A stretch of 64,000 nt of DNA from Sordariomycetes sp. S80-01Y (GCA_037042185.1 JAXQJY010000026.1:1302001-1366000); one strand, 5' to 3'. Shown: positions 21,395 through 33,186, numbered from the stretch's first letter. A program made the numbers and translations. Notes: a model not told the origin generated them from the sequence alone.

Positions 21395-23437
21395 TGCGCC
21401 GGTTCTAGACGTCTTCGAGGGGTGGGATCAGTTTAGAATTGTCCTTTTTAGATGTGGTGGTGAGTGACTGAGCGAGAGCGTGAGTGAGTGCAGGGTGGCT
21501 GAAGGAGACGGCGGGCGTGTAAGTGACGTCGCAGCCGCAACCGGGGAGAGGACGCAACGCAACTACTGGTGGGAGGAAGATGCGACGAAGGTGCCAGCAA
21601 CGAGGAAGCCCACGATGATGATATAGATGTGATGATGAAGATGAAGGAAAACAAAGGACCCGGGACCAGCTCCAGCGGCGACGCCAGTTTTTATCAGCTG
21701 GGTGGGAATTAACGTTGGTCAAGGCTCGTCGCGGAAACGTAATCGGGCAGAGCTTCTGTTCCAGGCAAATCGATGCCCGCCCGCCCCAACGAACCCCCCC
21801 CTGGTTTCCCTTCTCTTCTCTTGTCTTGATAGCTGCACGCGGTGTAGCTCAGGTGAGAAGGGCAGCAGCAGCAGCAGCAGTTGAACGGACCGGGTGCGAT
21901 ACGATACATTGCTCATGCAGCTATCTCTGGGCCCGCGCTTGCTTGGGGGGCGTGCAAGGTACGAGGCGATACCCCTAACTAGCCCCAATGCCCTACGTAC
22001 GACCCGGCGGGCTCAGTGGCATACCGTAGGCTTAGGCTTAGGAGCTACAGGCCCGGCCGGGCAGCGCAGCGCACCGCAGCTCAGCGATAACGGATGGCGG
22101 CGGCTTATCTCTCTATGCGGGGATCCCCTGCGCGGGCCCGATTGGCTGCTCGCCCCAGGCGTGCAAAACAGCTGCTCCAAAGAGCAGCAGCAGCACCACA
22201 GAAAAAAAAAGAGAAGTGACGTCGAGATGGGCTTTTCGACTTTGCCATCAAGATGCCTCCGTCTGCGTCCTCCAAGATTCAATCACAGCCCGCCCACGTG
22301 GTTCACCACCCACGTTCGACCGCAGCCGTCTGCTCGAGAGCAGCAGAGAAGCAGAGAAACCAAGTTCAGCTTTCCATAACACCATCCATCCCTTCTCACC
22401 GCCGAGACAAAAGAGTCAAGACTTCCTTATCTCAGACCTGGGGCGCCCTTCGCCACACGCCCCCCTCCCCCCCTGCCCCGCCGTGCCGGTCTCGGGCAGC
22501 AGCAAAGAGCCCCTCCATCCATCCCCCAACCCGCCAGGAAAACACCAATGGCGACCAAAGGATAGGGTAATTAGTTGCTCCCAGGCGGGCGGACGTCCAG
22601 GGTCCGCCGGAATCGCTGGTCTAATAGAAACTACCCTCCGCGGCAATCTCTGGTCTAAGAGAAACTCGAGAGGCGCCCGCCATGGTCTAATGGAAATCCA
22701 ATCGGCGCGTTTCGAGGTCTAAGAGAAACTCGCAACACGGAGAGTAGTGGTCTGCGCAGCGCTGCGAGCTTCCTGGTCGGTACGACGGTGACGCGGTGCG
22801 CCCAGGTCGGGTTGGTGCTCTTCGGCTGGTGGCTAGCCTTCTCTGGTGCGAGGTAAGTTGTTGGGTTTGGGGTGCTTGAGATGACAGAAGTACGGGGAAG
22901 GTGTCCCCGGTCGACGCCCTCAGGCTCATCAATAGGTCGCTTACCTCTGAGGCGAGATTATTGTGGAGGTATCGTCGAGCCGGCTGCCTGATATGTCCAC
23001 TCCTCCAGCTACAACACACGCGTCCAGACCGGGCCGGTGCCACCGGCAGACCCAGCCGTTGCTGTCATCCTCTCCTCCATCTCGTGACTCCTGTTTCTCA
23101 TCGACCGCGACGTTTTGGGCCGGTCCGGTGCCAATGTCCAGTTCGTCGTCAGGGTCAAGCTTGCGGCCAGCACAGACGCGCGACAATTGCTCTTGTCATA
23201 GGTTCGGATTCACCAAGACTAAGTCAGACCCAACACCGTACACCGTATCTAATGCAAGCTACTGCAACACCCAATGCTACCCTCGAAAAGGACCCTGGGA
23301 CGGATGCTCAATCTACCATCTACCCCTGATGCTGATGCGATGCTGTCTAACCATGCTAAACGTGCAACCCCGTCTCCTTCGACTCTGTGCTTCTCAAGGC
23401 CTCTTCACCTCCCCATGTAGTTGTGTTCTGTTCAACT
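21395..23437. promoter_or_regulatory. 2.0-kb intergenic region upstream of GABA transaminase
   Basis: This lies upstream of the GABA transaminase gene and downstream of the CLC gene, both on the minus strand. It holds the transaminase promoter, a short CAG run at 21861-21879 and a 32-bp-period repeat at 22618-22732. Open frames here are short and carry no domain. Confidence 0.45.
22618..22732. repeat. Degenerate tandem repeat, four units of about 32 bp
   Basis: The core GGTCTAAKRGAAAYY recurs at 22618, 22652, 22684 and 22716, a spacing of 34, 32 and 32 bp. Copies 2 and 4 share GGTCTAAGAGAAACTCG exactly. A fifth GGTCT follows at 22749, 33 bp on, but is otherwise diverged. Confidence 0.75.
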
Positions 23438-26162
23438 TCACGTCTCTAGCTCTTCCTGTTCGCGCATGTACTTGACAAAGGTCTTCTTGTGGGTCTGGTA
23501 AGGAGTTAGCTCAGTTCTAGCTTCGACCGTCCAAGATCAGGTTTTACTCACCATGCCCGCGTACTTGCCATCGCGAAGAACACAAATATATCTCAGGCCG
23601 AGCTTGGAGAAACACTCATACACCAGATCCATGGGCGACTTGATGTCCAGCGCCACCGGTGCCGGGTCAATGTACCGTGTCAGGTCCGTCGGGTCGTGCT
23701 CGTCGTCTTCATCATCGATGCTCGGGATCCTGTCCATCAAGCACAGCGCAGATTCGGGGTCCGTGATCTGATCCAGAGCATACTCAAGATCCGGTGCCGG
23801 GATCAGGCCCACCAGAACGTCGTTGCGCAGGATCGGTAGACCGCCGTCGAGCTCACCAGCTCTGTGCAGCAGCTCCAGTCTCTGACGGAGGCTGCTGGCG
23901 GACACGAGAGGCGAGTTGGTAATGTCAATGATTCTCTCTCTCCGGACGCGAGGGACAATGTCCGCCAGGTCGCCCGTGAACACGGGCTTGTGCTTGTTGT
24001 CCAAGAAGGGATAGGCGTTCATGTTGGTCAGGAGGTCGTAGATGCTGCTTGGCTCGATAGCGTCTGCTGTCCACTTGGCTACCAAGACCGTCAGGGAGAA
24101 GGGCAAGACGTAGTCCAGGCTGCCCGTGATCTCGAACAGAATGACTGCCAAAGTCACGGATAGCCTCGTCACGCCGCACATCGTAGCACCGGCAGCTATG
24201 AGCCCGTACACGCCCGGCTGGATGCACGTTCCATCCTCGGTGGTGGCGCAGGTTCCCCAGATGCCCCAGGTCGGTGTCTTCAAAACGACCCACTGGACCA
24301 CGTGCCCTATGAAGCGTCCCATGAGACCCCCGACGACCATGGAAGGAACGTAGATACCCGCGGGAACTTTGATGCCAAAAGTGATGGTCGTCAAGAATCC
24401 CTTGATCAAGAAAGCGATGGCAAGGGTGCCCAGTATTTGCGGGATGTCGTCGATCGACTTGGGGCAGAGACCCAGCTCATCCCTCTCCACGTTCGGGTCG
24501 TCGCATGGTGATGCCAGGTTCAACAAAAGCTTGGCGACAGGCAGCTTCGTGAGCACATTCCAGTAGCTCAAAAGGCCGGTGCAGAGAGCCACCAAGAAGA
24601 CTTCCAACAGTGGGTAGCTCTTGATGACCTTGATTCGGCGGAAGCTTTGCGCCCACAGCTTGGAAGCCTTGATGAAGAGCGCACCGAGCGCGCCACCGAC
24701 AATGGCCGTGAAGATGAAACTGGCAAGCTCAAAGTACTCCCAGTCAACGAGATAACGCACCTCAAACATGACAATCTTGTTGGTTCCGTAGGGGTTGAGA
24801 AACTTCAACGACAGAGCAGCGACAATGCAGCAGAAAAAGGTCCGGAAGAGCGTCTTGGCCGGGAAGAAATACGATACTTCCTCGAGACTGAAGAGCACGC
24901 CGCCTAGAGGGGCGCCGAAGGCCACAGCAACACCAGCAGCGGCAGCCGCGGACAGCACCTCTCGTCTCTTCGCATCGTTGCGGTCGTACTTGGAGAACAG
25001 ACGGCACGCAATGTTTCCCACACACGTAGCGATGTGAACATATGGTCCTTCCTTTCCAAGGCTCAGGCCGGAGGCGACGCTGAGAATCAGGGCGAGCATC
25101 TTGATGACAAGGGTCTTCAATCCCAAGAAACCGTGTAGAACGAAGCCGCTGAGAATGACGCGAACTTCGGCGACACCGCTTCCGGCAGCTGAATAGTAGA
25201 TCATGGGCGGCTCGGTAGGCTCTGGCGTTGGTGCCCCTTGAGGGCTCGTGTCATCGTCCACCTGAACATCGCTCGCAAGAGTTGGGACTCTATTCGCGGC
25301 AAGATTTTCGTCGAATGTCGTCATTCGGTACGCCGAAGGAACGACGGTCTTTGTCCAGAGAGCTATCCAGCAAGAGAGACAGGCCAGCACAACCACCAGC
25401 AGGACGTAGATGGCGAACTCGGTGCCCGTTTCGCCGAAGGGATGATAGCGGAGGACTTCTGACCAGTTACGCCAGTCCTCGCAAGCAGGAAGACCTTCTG
25501 GGCAGCAGGCCTAGGAAATTATCAGCAACAATTTTCGTGTCGTTCCACATAGATTCGCTCACCTTCTCCCTCAAATACCATTTCCTGCTACAATAGCCAT
25601 CCTTGAAATCAAATATAGTTGACTCGGAGACGTTTACCGTGTACGCGACGAGAGCAATGAGGAAACCCGAGAGAGCACTCAGTATCCAGCCCTGTACGCC
25701 ATCCAGCATCACCAAGAGGCGGCCAAGCACCCCTTTCCGGCTACGCAGTGCCTTGACCCGATGCGAGTCGGCGATGGCATCGTGGACCCAGTCCGTGCTG
25801 GTGAATTGATCATACCATACTCGGTCATCGGCAAATATAGACCCCTTAGACTCGGACATGGAGTGGTGACGGTCGGAAAGGGCGTTGATCAACCGGGATC
25901 CCCAAGACGGGTGGCGGCTGTGGTGCCTGTCCATGAAGCTGCTGCCGGAGTAGCTGTGGTTACGCGATAGCATACTCGGGCGTGACTGCCGCGGGGAGTG
26001 GGTGCCGCCCTGGATCCTGACACGGGATCTCGAAGTCCTTAGCAGCGGAGACCGCTCTGTCTGTTCGACTGCACCGCTCGAACTATGGCGGATGATGTTA
26101 GGCCGTCGGTGCGAGAGCGGCGAGGTAGGCTGGGAGGAGTCCTCCCGGTTGCGGTCTGCCAT
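23438..26162 (-). CDS. CLC-family chloride/proton exchanger with CBS domains
   Basis: Voltage-gated chloride family protein, in fungi usually in Golgi/endosomal or vacuolar membranes, where it balances charge for V-ATPase acidification and supports copper/iron handling. Exons 26162-25563, 25510-23552 and 23494-23438 (introns of 52 and 57 bp) join to 871 residues; the last exon adds the 18-residue end THKKTFVKYMREQEELET. A 160-residue Ser/Arg/His-rich cytosolic N-terminus precedes the membrane part. The selectivity filter motifs are GSGVAEVRV (310-318; GSGIPE in many relatives) and GKEGPYVH with gating Glu354. The proton glutamate is kept in APLGGVLFSLEEVSYFF, so this should be an exchanger rather than a channel. 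Two CBS regions follow near the C-terminus (PLVSASSLRQRLELL..., SPMDLVYECFSKLGLRYICV). Yeast Gef1 is the nearest named relative. Confidence 0.93.
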
Positions 26163-27602
26163 TGTGACGGCAAAGAGTGCGATGTTCTAGGTGCCCTCGA
26201 AGGCTCGCGTGTTCGGTGGACAGGTATGCTCGGTGGCCAGGCCGTTTTGTCGACTCGTTGTTGGGCGGCGAAACCGTATCGTGTTGCCCGCTTTGGACAG
26301 ATCGGCTACCGATGGGCTTCTCGAGGCCGAGGCATAGGTTTGCTGGGTGGTGGCAGGAGCGTAACGTGTATCAGGGTGAAGAAATGACGGCTGACGAGAT
26401 TGAGGTGGATGAGGGGATCGTCGGTCGAGGCTCGGGACCCGAGTTGGAGATGATTCACCGTGTCGAGAGTTGGTGGCTGAGCGGAACGCAGGCGGCTTTA
26501 GAAGTTGCCTCGTGAAGCTTGTGACCCAAGACTGCCTCCGCAGCAAGTCTTAAGGCCAGGATGCTGGTCGATGGGAGGCCTTTGTCGAAGGTGGCTTGCC
26601 AGTCGACAAGGGAGATTGATGTGCTGGGCTCACGTGGAGCACAAGGGTGATCATCAATGGGGTCTTGGAGGTCAGATGTCCACCACCGATGACGAGTGTG
26701 CCGGGCCGCAGCTACAACAGCAACAACGCCTGTCGTGAACCGATAACAAACCCCTTGGAGAAGCCGAACGAGAAAAGCCAGTTAAAAGAATGATCTGAAA
26801 TGAAAAGGCTGAGGTCGAAAGGTAAACATGAGGATCGTGGGTGAGGCTGTTGGAGGCAGCCTGGGCAGCGGGCACTGGCAGGCGGGGGGCTGGGGCCTGG
26901 AAGGCCGCTATCAACCGTTGAAACCCACTGTCCTTCCTTTCGTGTTAGGGAAGCACGAGCCATCACGCCATTTGGGCACATGTAGTTGGCTTGAAACGCG
27001 CGTGAAGGCCTGAATGTATTTTTTCCCCATCAATCGGCAGCCAAATATCGAACCTCCGAACTTATCAGGACAGCTCCCGCCGTTGCGTGTTGCACAATCT
27101 TACATTGCGCTATCGAGACCCTGCCATACCTTAAATCAAGGCGTCACGTCATTGGACATTGCTCTGGCAGGAACCGAGGCAGAAGCTTGACAGAAAGACC
27201 TCGACGAGTTTTTAAGCTGAGAGGCGCTCAACATCGCATATCAAACCGGGGAAAAGAGCAATGCGAAGGACTCATTCTACGCAAAATTATAGATCGTGAT
27301 GTGATTTTGAATCGCCACCAATATTTGCAAGGTTCTGCGAGCTGTTCAAATCCCTGGGATGCAGAATTTCTGGTTGCTTTTAATGTCAAGCCAGTTGGCC
27401 CGTAGCCTCAAGCAAGTTCAATTTCCACTGCAAGTGGGGGCTCCCGGCCGAACTGGGCTTATCTTATCGGCGACTGGAAATTTTCTAAGCAGCGACCTCG
27501 TCCCACCAAGATTCCAACGCTTGGTTGTCTAAGCTTGCGACTTCCTCGTCTAAACGCCAGCACTTCTTCTCGCCCAAAATATCACCACGGGGCCTAAAGA
27601 AA
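26163..27602. promoter_or_regulatory. Divergent intergenic region CLC / sas10
   Basis: This 1.4-kb spacer lies between divergent genes. About 120 bases before sas10 there is a short palindromic GAAATTTTC (27475-27483), which resembles the RRPE element of ribosome-biogenesis promoters; the assignment is weak. No gene was found. Confidence 0.4.
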
Positions 27603-29432
27603 ATGGCTAAGAAAAGAAAGGCCAACCGCAATTCCGAGCCTTCGGGGCCACGGGACACCGATCCGAAAGACGCCCGCCTCGGCCCTATCAGTACCTATGA
27701 AGATGTCGCTGATTCCGAAGACGAATTCCATATCGATCGCGACCGCCTCATGCTCGAGGATGAGCCCGCCTCAAAGCGTCAGAAGAAAGCACTCGACGAC
27801 ATGGAGATGTCCGACGAGGAAGTTTTAGGCTACTCCGACGACTCTGGATCCGACGACGACGACAAAGTCACGCTTAAGAAGCTCTCGAAGAACGCGAAGC
27901 TCACCAAAGGCGTGCAGTCAGACTCAGAGCAGGAGGAAGGCGGCGAGGAAGAGGGCGATGAGGGATGGTGGGGCTCTTCGAAGAACGAATACTACAATGC
28001 CGACAACATAGAAACGGAGGCGGAAGCCTTGGCAGAGGAGCAGGAGGCCAAGAGGATACAACAAAAGAAATACTCAAAGATGACGGACGAAGACTTCATG
28101 TTTGATGGAGATGCCTGGGCTGCGCCTGAAGACGAGGAGCGAGAGGGCGATGCCCCGGTTACTGAGGTCTTGCAGGAGCTGGAGGTGACGGATGACATGG
28201 GCCCCGACGAGAGGTACAGGATGCTGAAGTCGAGATACCCAGAGTTCGAGCATCTGGTGACTGAGCTGCAAGAACAGCAACCTGTGCTCGAATCATTGAA
28301 AGCCGAGGCCAAGGTCAAGGGCACACAGTCTGTCGAAGCGGTCAAGTACTGGGTGCTAGGCTGCTATGTCAGCGCCCTGGCAAGCTACTTCGCTCTCCTG
28401 ACCTCACCAGCGCGCGATTCTTCAAAAGCAGAGAAACCATTGAACCCTTCGGACCTCCGCGATCACGAAATCATGGAGACTCTGGTAACGTGCCGTGAAG
28501 CGTGGCGCAGGATACAGGACCTCAAGTCCACTTCCAGTGGACGCGATGAGGAAGAAGCGCCACTGGTGCCTGATGAGATCGAGGAGCCTGATGGGACCAT
28601 CGAGAAGAAGAAGAAGAAGTCCCAGAAAGCCGACAAGGCTGCTGCTCTCGGAAAGCGAGCCAAGAAGACGTCCAAGGACACTTCGTTGGAGGATGAGCTC
28701 GCTGGTCTTTACAACGAGGTCAGGTCCTCCAAGAAACACAGCAAGCAAGTCGAAGAAGAGTCAGACTCGGACGCCAACTCCGACTTTGGCGACAAACAGT
28801 CCCTCTCGGCCCGCGCAGCAGCTGATAAGGCCGCTCGTAAAAAGACCCTTGGTTTCTACACCTCCCAGTTATCACAGACTGCCAACCGTCGTGCCGGCGC
28901 TGGCCGCCAAGCAGGCGGAGACGAGGATGTCCCCCACCGCGAACGCCTGCGGGACCGACAAGCCCGACTCCTCAAGGAAGCCGAACGTCGCGGCACCAAG
29001 TCCGCTAAGGGCGCCGATCTGGACTCTGCTTCCGAAGATGAAGATACCGCCACCGCCAAGAACATGCGCAACGACGAAGATGAGTATTACGATATGGTGG
29101 CGCACAAGGCCAAGAAGCACAAAGAAGAGAAGACCGCGCGCTTTGCGGCCTTTGCTGCCGCCAGCAAGGCGGACAGGGTGGTTGAGAACGAGGAGATTGG
29201 CGAGGATGGAAAGCGGAAGATTACGTATGCAATCGAGAAGAACAAGGGTCTGACGCCGAGAAGGAAGAAGGATGTTCGGAACCCGAGGGTGAAGAAGAAG
29301 AAGCAGTACGAAGCCAAGCAGAAGAAGTTGAGCAGTATGAAGCCTGTATGGAAGGGTGGTGAGCCTAAGGGAGGCTACAGGGGTGAGTTGTCGGGTATCA
29401 ATACTGGGGTTGTGAAGAGTGTCAAGTTGTAA
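27603..29432 (+). CDS. sas10: SSU processome protein Sas10/Utp3
   Basis: Nucleolar U3 snoRNP/small-subunit processome component needed for early cleavage of pre-18S rRNA. Intronless, 609 residues (yeast Sas10 is 610). The frame is open upstream to 27525 but the first ATG (MAKKRKANRNSEP) at 27603 fits the family and begins with a nuclear signal. Long acidic stretches (SDSEQEEGGEEEGDEGWWGS) surround the Sas10/Utp3/C1D helical domain at about 220-330 (DERYRMLKSRYPEFEHLVTEL). A charged middle follows, and the conserved Sas10 C-terminal domain ends the protein (TYAIEKNKGLTPRRKKDVRNPRVKKK in part, then GGYRGELSGINTGVVKSVKL). The spacer to cog1 on the same strand is 317 bp. Confidence 0.95.
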   Translation: MAKKRKANRNSEPSGPRDTDPKDARLGPISTYEDVADSEDEFHIDRDRLMLEDEPASKRQKKALDDMEMSDEEVLGYSDDSGSDDDDKVTLKKLSKNAKLTKGVQSDSEQEEGGEEEGDEGWWGSSKNEYYNADNIETEAEALAEEQEAKRIQQKKYSKMTDEDFMFDGDAWAAPEDEEREGDAPVTEVLQELEVTDDMGPDERYRMLKSRYPEFEHLVTELQEQQPVLESLKAEAKVKGTQSVEAVKYWVLGCYVSALASYFALLTSPARDSSKAEKPLNPSDLRDHEIMETLVTCREAWRRIQDLKSTSSGRDEEEAPLVPDEIEEPDGTIEKKKKKSQKADKAAALGKRAKKTSKDTSLEDELAGLYNEVRSSKKHSKQVEEESDSDANSDFGDKQSLSARAAADKAARKKTLGFYTSQLSQTANRRAGAGRQAGGDEDVPHRERLRDRQARLLKEAERRGTKSAKGADLDSASEDEDTATAKNMRNDEDEYYDMVAHKAKKHKEEKTARFAAFAAASKADRVVENEEIGEDGKRKITYAIEKNKGLTPRRKKDVRNPRVKKKKQYEAKQKKLSSMKPVWKGGEPKGGYRGELSGINTGVVKSVKL

Positions 29433-29749
29433 AAGTGGATATAAATCAATCAAAGACTCCTTTTATTTCTTCAAAATCTAATCATGTTTGTTGAGCCACT
29501 TTTCCGCTTCATTCTAGGCCCATGAGCGACTCTGCCAGCAAGAACGGTAGACAGGTGTAACCCCTGTTGCCCCACGTAAATGCTACGAATGCAGCTTCAA
29601 CATCTAGCTTCCTGTGGCCCAAAGGTCTCCCAACGTCGACCATTCCACCGACGAGGCGCGCTTCTCTACACGCGCATTTGTCGCCCAAGACTATCAATGC
29701 CCTTATTGATGCGATAGTGCCCTCGACGCGCACCGCGTCTACCGTCAAA
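29433..29749. promoter_or_regulatory. sas10-cog1 spacer
   Basis: These 317 bases between two genes on the plus strand hold the sas10 3' end and the cog1 promoter and leader. The cog1 frame is open from 29567 but has no ATG before 29750. Confidence 0.5.
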
Positions 29750-32173
29750 ATGTCGACACCCGATCCCTCAACCCTCACCACCTCGTCCGCCATCTTCACC
29801 TCGACGCACACCCTACCCCAAATCCGCGCCATCCACAAGTCCCTTCACGCCGCTATCGATGACAAGTCCCACCGTCTCCGGACCTCCGTTGGCTCCTCGT
29901 ATCGCGAACTCCTCGGCACGGCGGACACGATTGTGCGCATGCGCGCCGACAATGAACAAGTCCAGGAACTGCTGGGTGGGATGGGGAGCAAGTGTGGACG
30001 GATGGTTGTCGGCGCAAAAGCCACTGGACTTTCGAAATTCGTTGGAAAAGAGAGAGAGGGGAGAGAAGGCGAAGGCGGGGAGGCCGGTAGAGTTAAAGGT
30101 CGGCTGTTGGAGCAGTGCGGCTTGGTCATTGAGAGGGTGCTCAAGGGAGGTGGCGGGCTGGGAGAGGGCGTGAAGGCAGGTGATAGACTGGTGATTGCGG
30201 CAAAGGTGTACGTCCTCAGCAGGCTGCTGGTCAAGAGCTTGGGAAATATCAAGGATGTCCGTTTACGGCAGGACGTTGAGGCGGCAAAGAAGACACTCGG
30301 ACACCTGCGTGGACGACTGTTGCGGAGGATTGAAAAGGTTCTTGACGCTGTGACGAAAGACGACGACCGCGAGAACGTACTGAAAGCTCTATGTGCTTAC
30401 AGTCTCGCTAGCACTTCGGGTGCCATCGATGTGCTACGACATCTGCTGAAGGTTCGGGCTCAAGCTATGGCCCTCGCGTTGGAAACTGAGGACGGACGTC
30501 CTCAGAAGCACACCGAGGATGTCATGCTAGGGCTCCGACTATATACGAGGACGCTGCTCGACGTTCAGGCTATCGTGCCGGGAAGGTTATCACAGACGCT
30601 CAAGGAGCTGAAGAGCAGGCCGCTTTTAGCGGATCCAGCACTGAAGAAGCTGAACGCCCTTCGACTCGACATCTACGAACGATGGTGTGGCGAGGACATG
30701 CAATACTTTACTCCTTTCATCCGACACGATGACCTCGACGGGCCGACTGCCAGAGATATGCTCGCCAAATGGGCAGAGGGTGGGGCCCAAGCTCTCCTGA
30801 AGGGCTTAGGAGGAGCCTTGGGGCACATGAACGAGTTCAAGTCCATCATGGAGCTACGTACGAGCGTACTCCAGCTGTGGATCCGAGACGGCGGCAAGGC
30901 ACGAGGCTTTGATCCGGAGGAGATGCAAGACGAGATGCGAGAAGTGATCAACGCCCGCATGTTGGAAGTCCTGGAGTCCAAAGTCAACAAGCTCGGCCTC
31001 GTGGGCTCAGAAGTCAAGGCCACGCTGGAGACATGGCAGGTCGGCAAGACCGACAAGAATGATGGTTTGTGGGAGGAGGACGGCTACGACGCAGCACTAT
31101 CCAACGGCGCAGCGCCGTTCATAGAGGAAGTGGTCTCAAGGCTATACGGCCGCAACGACGCAGTGTCGAAAGCACTGCACTCCTACAAAGCTTGGTTCCA
31201 TGTCATCGATGATGTCAAGGAGGTCGTTCAGTCCTTGACCAAGCAGAGATGGGACAACGACTACGATGAGGTCGAGGACGAGGAGACCATCGAAGCGCGT
31301 CAACAAGCACTGAGCAAAGACGATCCCCGAGAACTACAAGCAAAACTCGACGCAAGCCTCGACAAAGCCTTCGAAGAGCTGGGCGCTCAACTCAGCCGCC
31401 TCTGGGAAGGCCGACAATCCAAGATAAGCAGCGGTCTTCTGGCGATGTATTTCCTCCGCATCCTTCGCGACATCCGCCGGCAACTTCCCGAGCGTCCCTC
31501 AACCGCGTCCTTCGGTTTGGATCTCATCTCCCCGCTACACAACGAAATAGCCATCTTCGTCTCAGAAGAACCTATCGAGTCTTTCGCGGCGGAGACTCTC
31601 AGCGAACGAACGGTGCTTAGTCGACCACTCTGGGAAGGAGAGCCGCCGCTTCCCACGCAACCATCTCCGGGGCTGTTCGAATTCATGAGGAACCTGCACA
31701 TGACCATGGGTGAAGCGGGAATGGATCTTTGGAGTCCAGCTGCTGTCGAGGTGTTGAAGAAGCGCTTGGATACAGCAATCGAGAAGCCATGGGCGTTGGA
31801 GCTCGCCAAGCTCGAAGAGGAATACCAGAAGGCCAAGTCGAAGGACGTAAGTCCTTCGAACGGAAAGAATGGCGAAGAAAAGGACAAAAAAGACGGCAAG
31901 GGCCAGTCAGAGAGCGGGGAGGACAGCGGCGACGATGAGCCGGAGCAGAGCTTCGAGGAGATGGAAACACTTCATCAGGAGCTTAAGACGCAATGGCTCT
32001 TCGATATCGAGTACCTACGTCGCTGCCTGGGCGACCACTCTACGACCATGGAGACTTTCAGCAAGACGCTACGAGCAAAGGTCGATCTGGAAACCTCATC
32101 AGACGCCCGCCTCGTCAAGGCAGCATCTGCATACTGGGAGCGCACCAGTCTCCTCTTCGGGCTGCTAGCATAG
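29750..32173 (+). CDS. cog1: Conserved oligomeric Golgi complex subunit 1
   Basis: Subunit of lobe A of the COG tether, which captures vesicles in retrograde transport within the Golgi. Intronless, 807 residues. The N-terminal Vps51/COG1 helical region is clear (LPQIRAIHKSLHAAIDDKSH, then SSYRELLGTADTIVRMRADNEQVQELL). The rest is alpha-helical without catalytic motifs, as expected for a CATCHR-type rod. A Gly/Glu-rich insert (EGREGEGGEAGRVKG) lies at about 105-120, and a Lys/Glu/Ser-rich acidic linker (KDVSPSNGKNGEEKDKKDGK) near 695-730 is followed by a last helical segment. The ATG at 29750 is the first of the frame. The gene converges with eci1; stop codons lie only 81 bases apart, so the transcripts likely overlap. 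Confidence 0.92.
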   Translation: MSTPDPSTLTTSSAIFTSTHTLPQIRAIHKSLHAAIDDKSHRLRTSVGSSYRELLGTADTIVRMRADNEQVQELLGGMGSKCGRMVVGAKATGLSKFVGKEREGREGEGGEAGRVKGRLLEQCGLVIERVLKGGGGLGEGVKAGDRLVIAAKVYVLSRLLVKSLGNIKDVRLRQDVEAAKKTLGHLRGRLLRRIEKVLDAVTKDDDRENVLKALCAYSLASTSGAIDVLRHLLKVRAQAMALALETEDGRPQKHTEDVMLGLRLYTRTLLDVQAIVPGRLSQTLKELKSRPLLADPALKKLNALRLDIYERWCGEDMQYFTPFIRHDDLDGPTARDMLAKWAEGGAQALLKGLGGALGHMNEFKSIMELRTSVLQLWIRDGGKARGFDPEEMQDEMREVINARMLEVLESKVNKLGLVGSEVKATLETWQVGKTDKNDGLWEEDGYDAALSNGAAPFIEEVVSRLYGRNDAVSKALHSYKAWFHVIDDVKEVVQSLTKQRWDNDYDEVEDEETIEARQQALSKDDPRELQAKLDASLDKAFEELGAQLSRLWEGRQSKISSGLLAMYFLRILRDIRRQLPERPSTASFGLDLISPLHNEIAIFVSEEPIESFAAETLSERTVLSRPLWEGEPPLPTQPSPGLFEFMRNLHMTMGEAGMDLWSPAAVEVLKKRLDTAIEKPWALELAKLEEEYQKAKSKDVSPSNGKNGEEKDKKDGKGQSESGEDSGDDEPEQSFEEMETLHQELKTQWLFDIEYLRRCLGDHSTTMETFSKTLRAKVDLETSSDARLVKAASAYWERTSLLFGLLA

Positions 32174-32254
32174 ATCCCGCTTTGTGAAATATCAAAAACA
32201 TCTTCAACACCGCTTACTTTTCTTCTTCTAAGTGTATGTATTCTTCATCACCAT

Positions 32255-33186
32255 CTACAGCTTATGTCTTTTCTCCCCGGTGGCAATCTTCCTGAACTCC
32301 TCCTGCGGGATACCGGCCGTGAATCGATCGAGACCTGCAAAGACCTCCTTCACGTTCTGCACATCCACCACGTCGAGCTCCGGTCTCCGGATCAGCTTCT
32401 TGATGCCGATGAGGGAACTGCCGATGAGATGTTCTCCCAGTCTCTCGTCGACCTCCTTGAGCACCAACTCGCGGAACCTGCCATCCTCGCCCTTGCCCGT
32501 CTCGAAAATCTCGTTGACATATCCACAGCTCTTGAGCTCCGGCGCCGTGATCCTCTTGCTCATGATGAGGGCCTCGTTGCCCTTCGCAACGCCCAGTCGC
32601 TGGACCAGCGCCCTGCTTGCGCCGCCCTCGGCCACGAGACCCAGCGAGCTGAAGGGCGTTAGCAGGAAGGACGAGGGGGTGCAGTAGACGAAGTCGGCGA
32701 AGGCGGTGATGGCCGCGCTCAGTCCGATGACGGGTCCGTTGAGGCCGATGACGAGGATCTTGGGGTGTGTGCTGAAGGCGTGGCAGATGTTAAGGTTGAA
32801 GGCGACGAAGCTCTGCAGCCAGTGCTGATGGAGGGCGCGGGGGTCAGAATCAGGAGAGGGAGCTGCACGCGTGATGGAGACATCGGCACCGCTGTGTCCA
32901 TCGTCAGCTATCGAATCTCTCTGTCGCTTCCTCAAATCGCTTTTGGAGGAGTATGGCTCATGTGAAGGACGGGTCGAGATGCCGGCTAGACTTACGCTGA
33001 AAAGTAGCGTCCCTTGCCCAAGATGACGGTAATGAAAACCTCATCATGAGTCGCAATCTCCCTCATCTTCTGCGCCAGATCATAGTACTGCTGCTGAGTC
33101 AAAGCATTGAGCTTCTTGTCATTGTCGATAGTGATGACGGCGACGCGGCCGCGGTACTCGAGGCTTACGACGTTGTCAGTCGACAT
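32255..33186 (-). CDS. eci1: Peroxisomal delta3,delta2-enoyl-CoA isomerase
   Basis: Crotonase-superfamily enzyme that moves the double bond of 3-enoyl-CoA to the 2-trans position so that unsaturated fatty acids can enter beta-oxidation. Exons 33186-32996 and 32891-32255, with a 104-bp intron, join to 275 residues (yeast Eci1 is 280); the junction rebuilds YFSAGADVS, the start of the CoA/oxyanion region. NGPVIGLSAAITAFADFVY forms the second oxyanion loop and FSSLGLVAEGGASRAL carries the glutamate expected to act as the catalytic base. The protein ends KRHKL, a PTS1-like tripeptide HKL, which supports import into peroxisomes. A plain enoyl-CoA hydratase is less likely because the LVAEGG block is Eci1-like. 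Confidence 0.9.

Noticed and set aside
21838-21910. tRNA-like start gcggtgtagctcag
   Set aside because: The A-box-like sequence is followed by a CAG run and no T-loop B box or acceptor-stem pairing.
27285-27375. B-box-like gttcaaatccc
   Set aside because: No matching A box, anticodon stem or acceptor stem could be drawn upstream.
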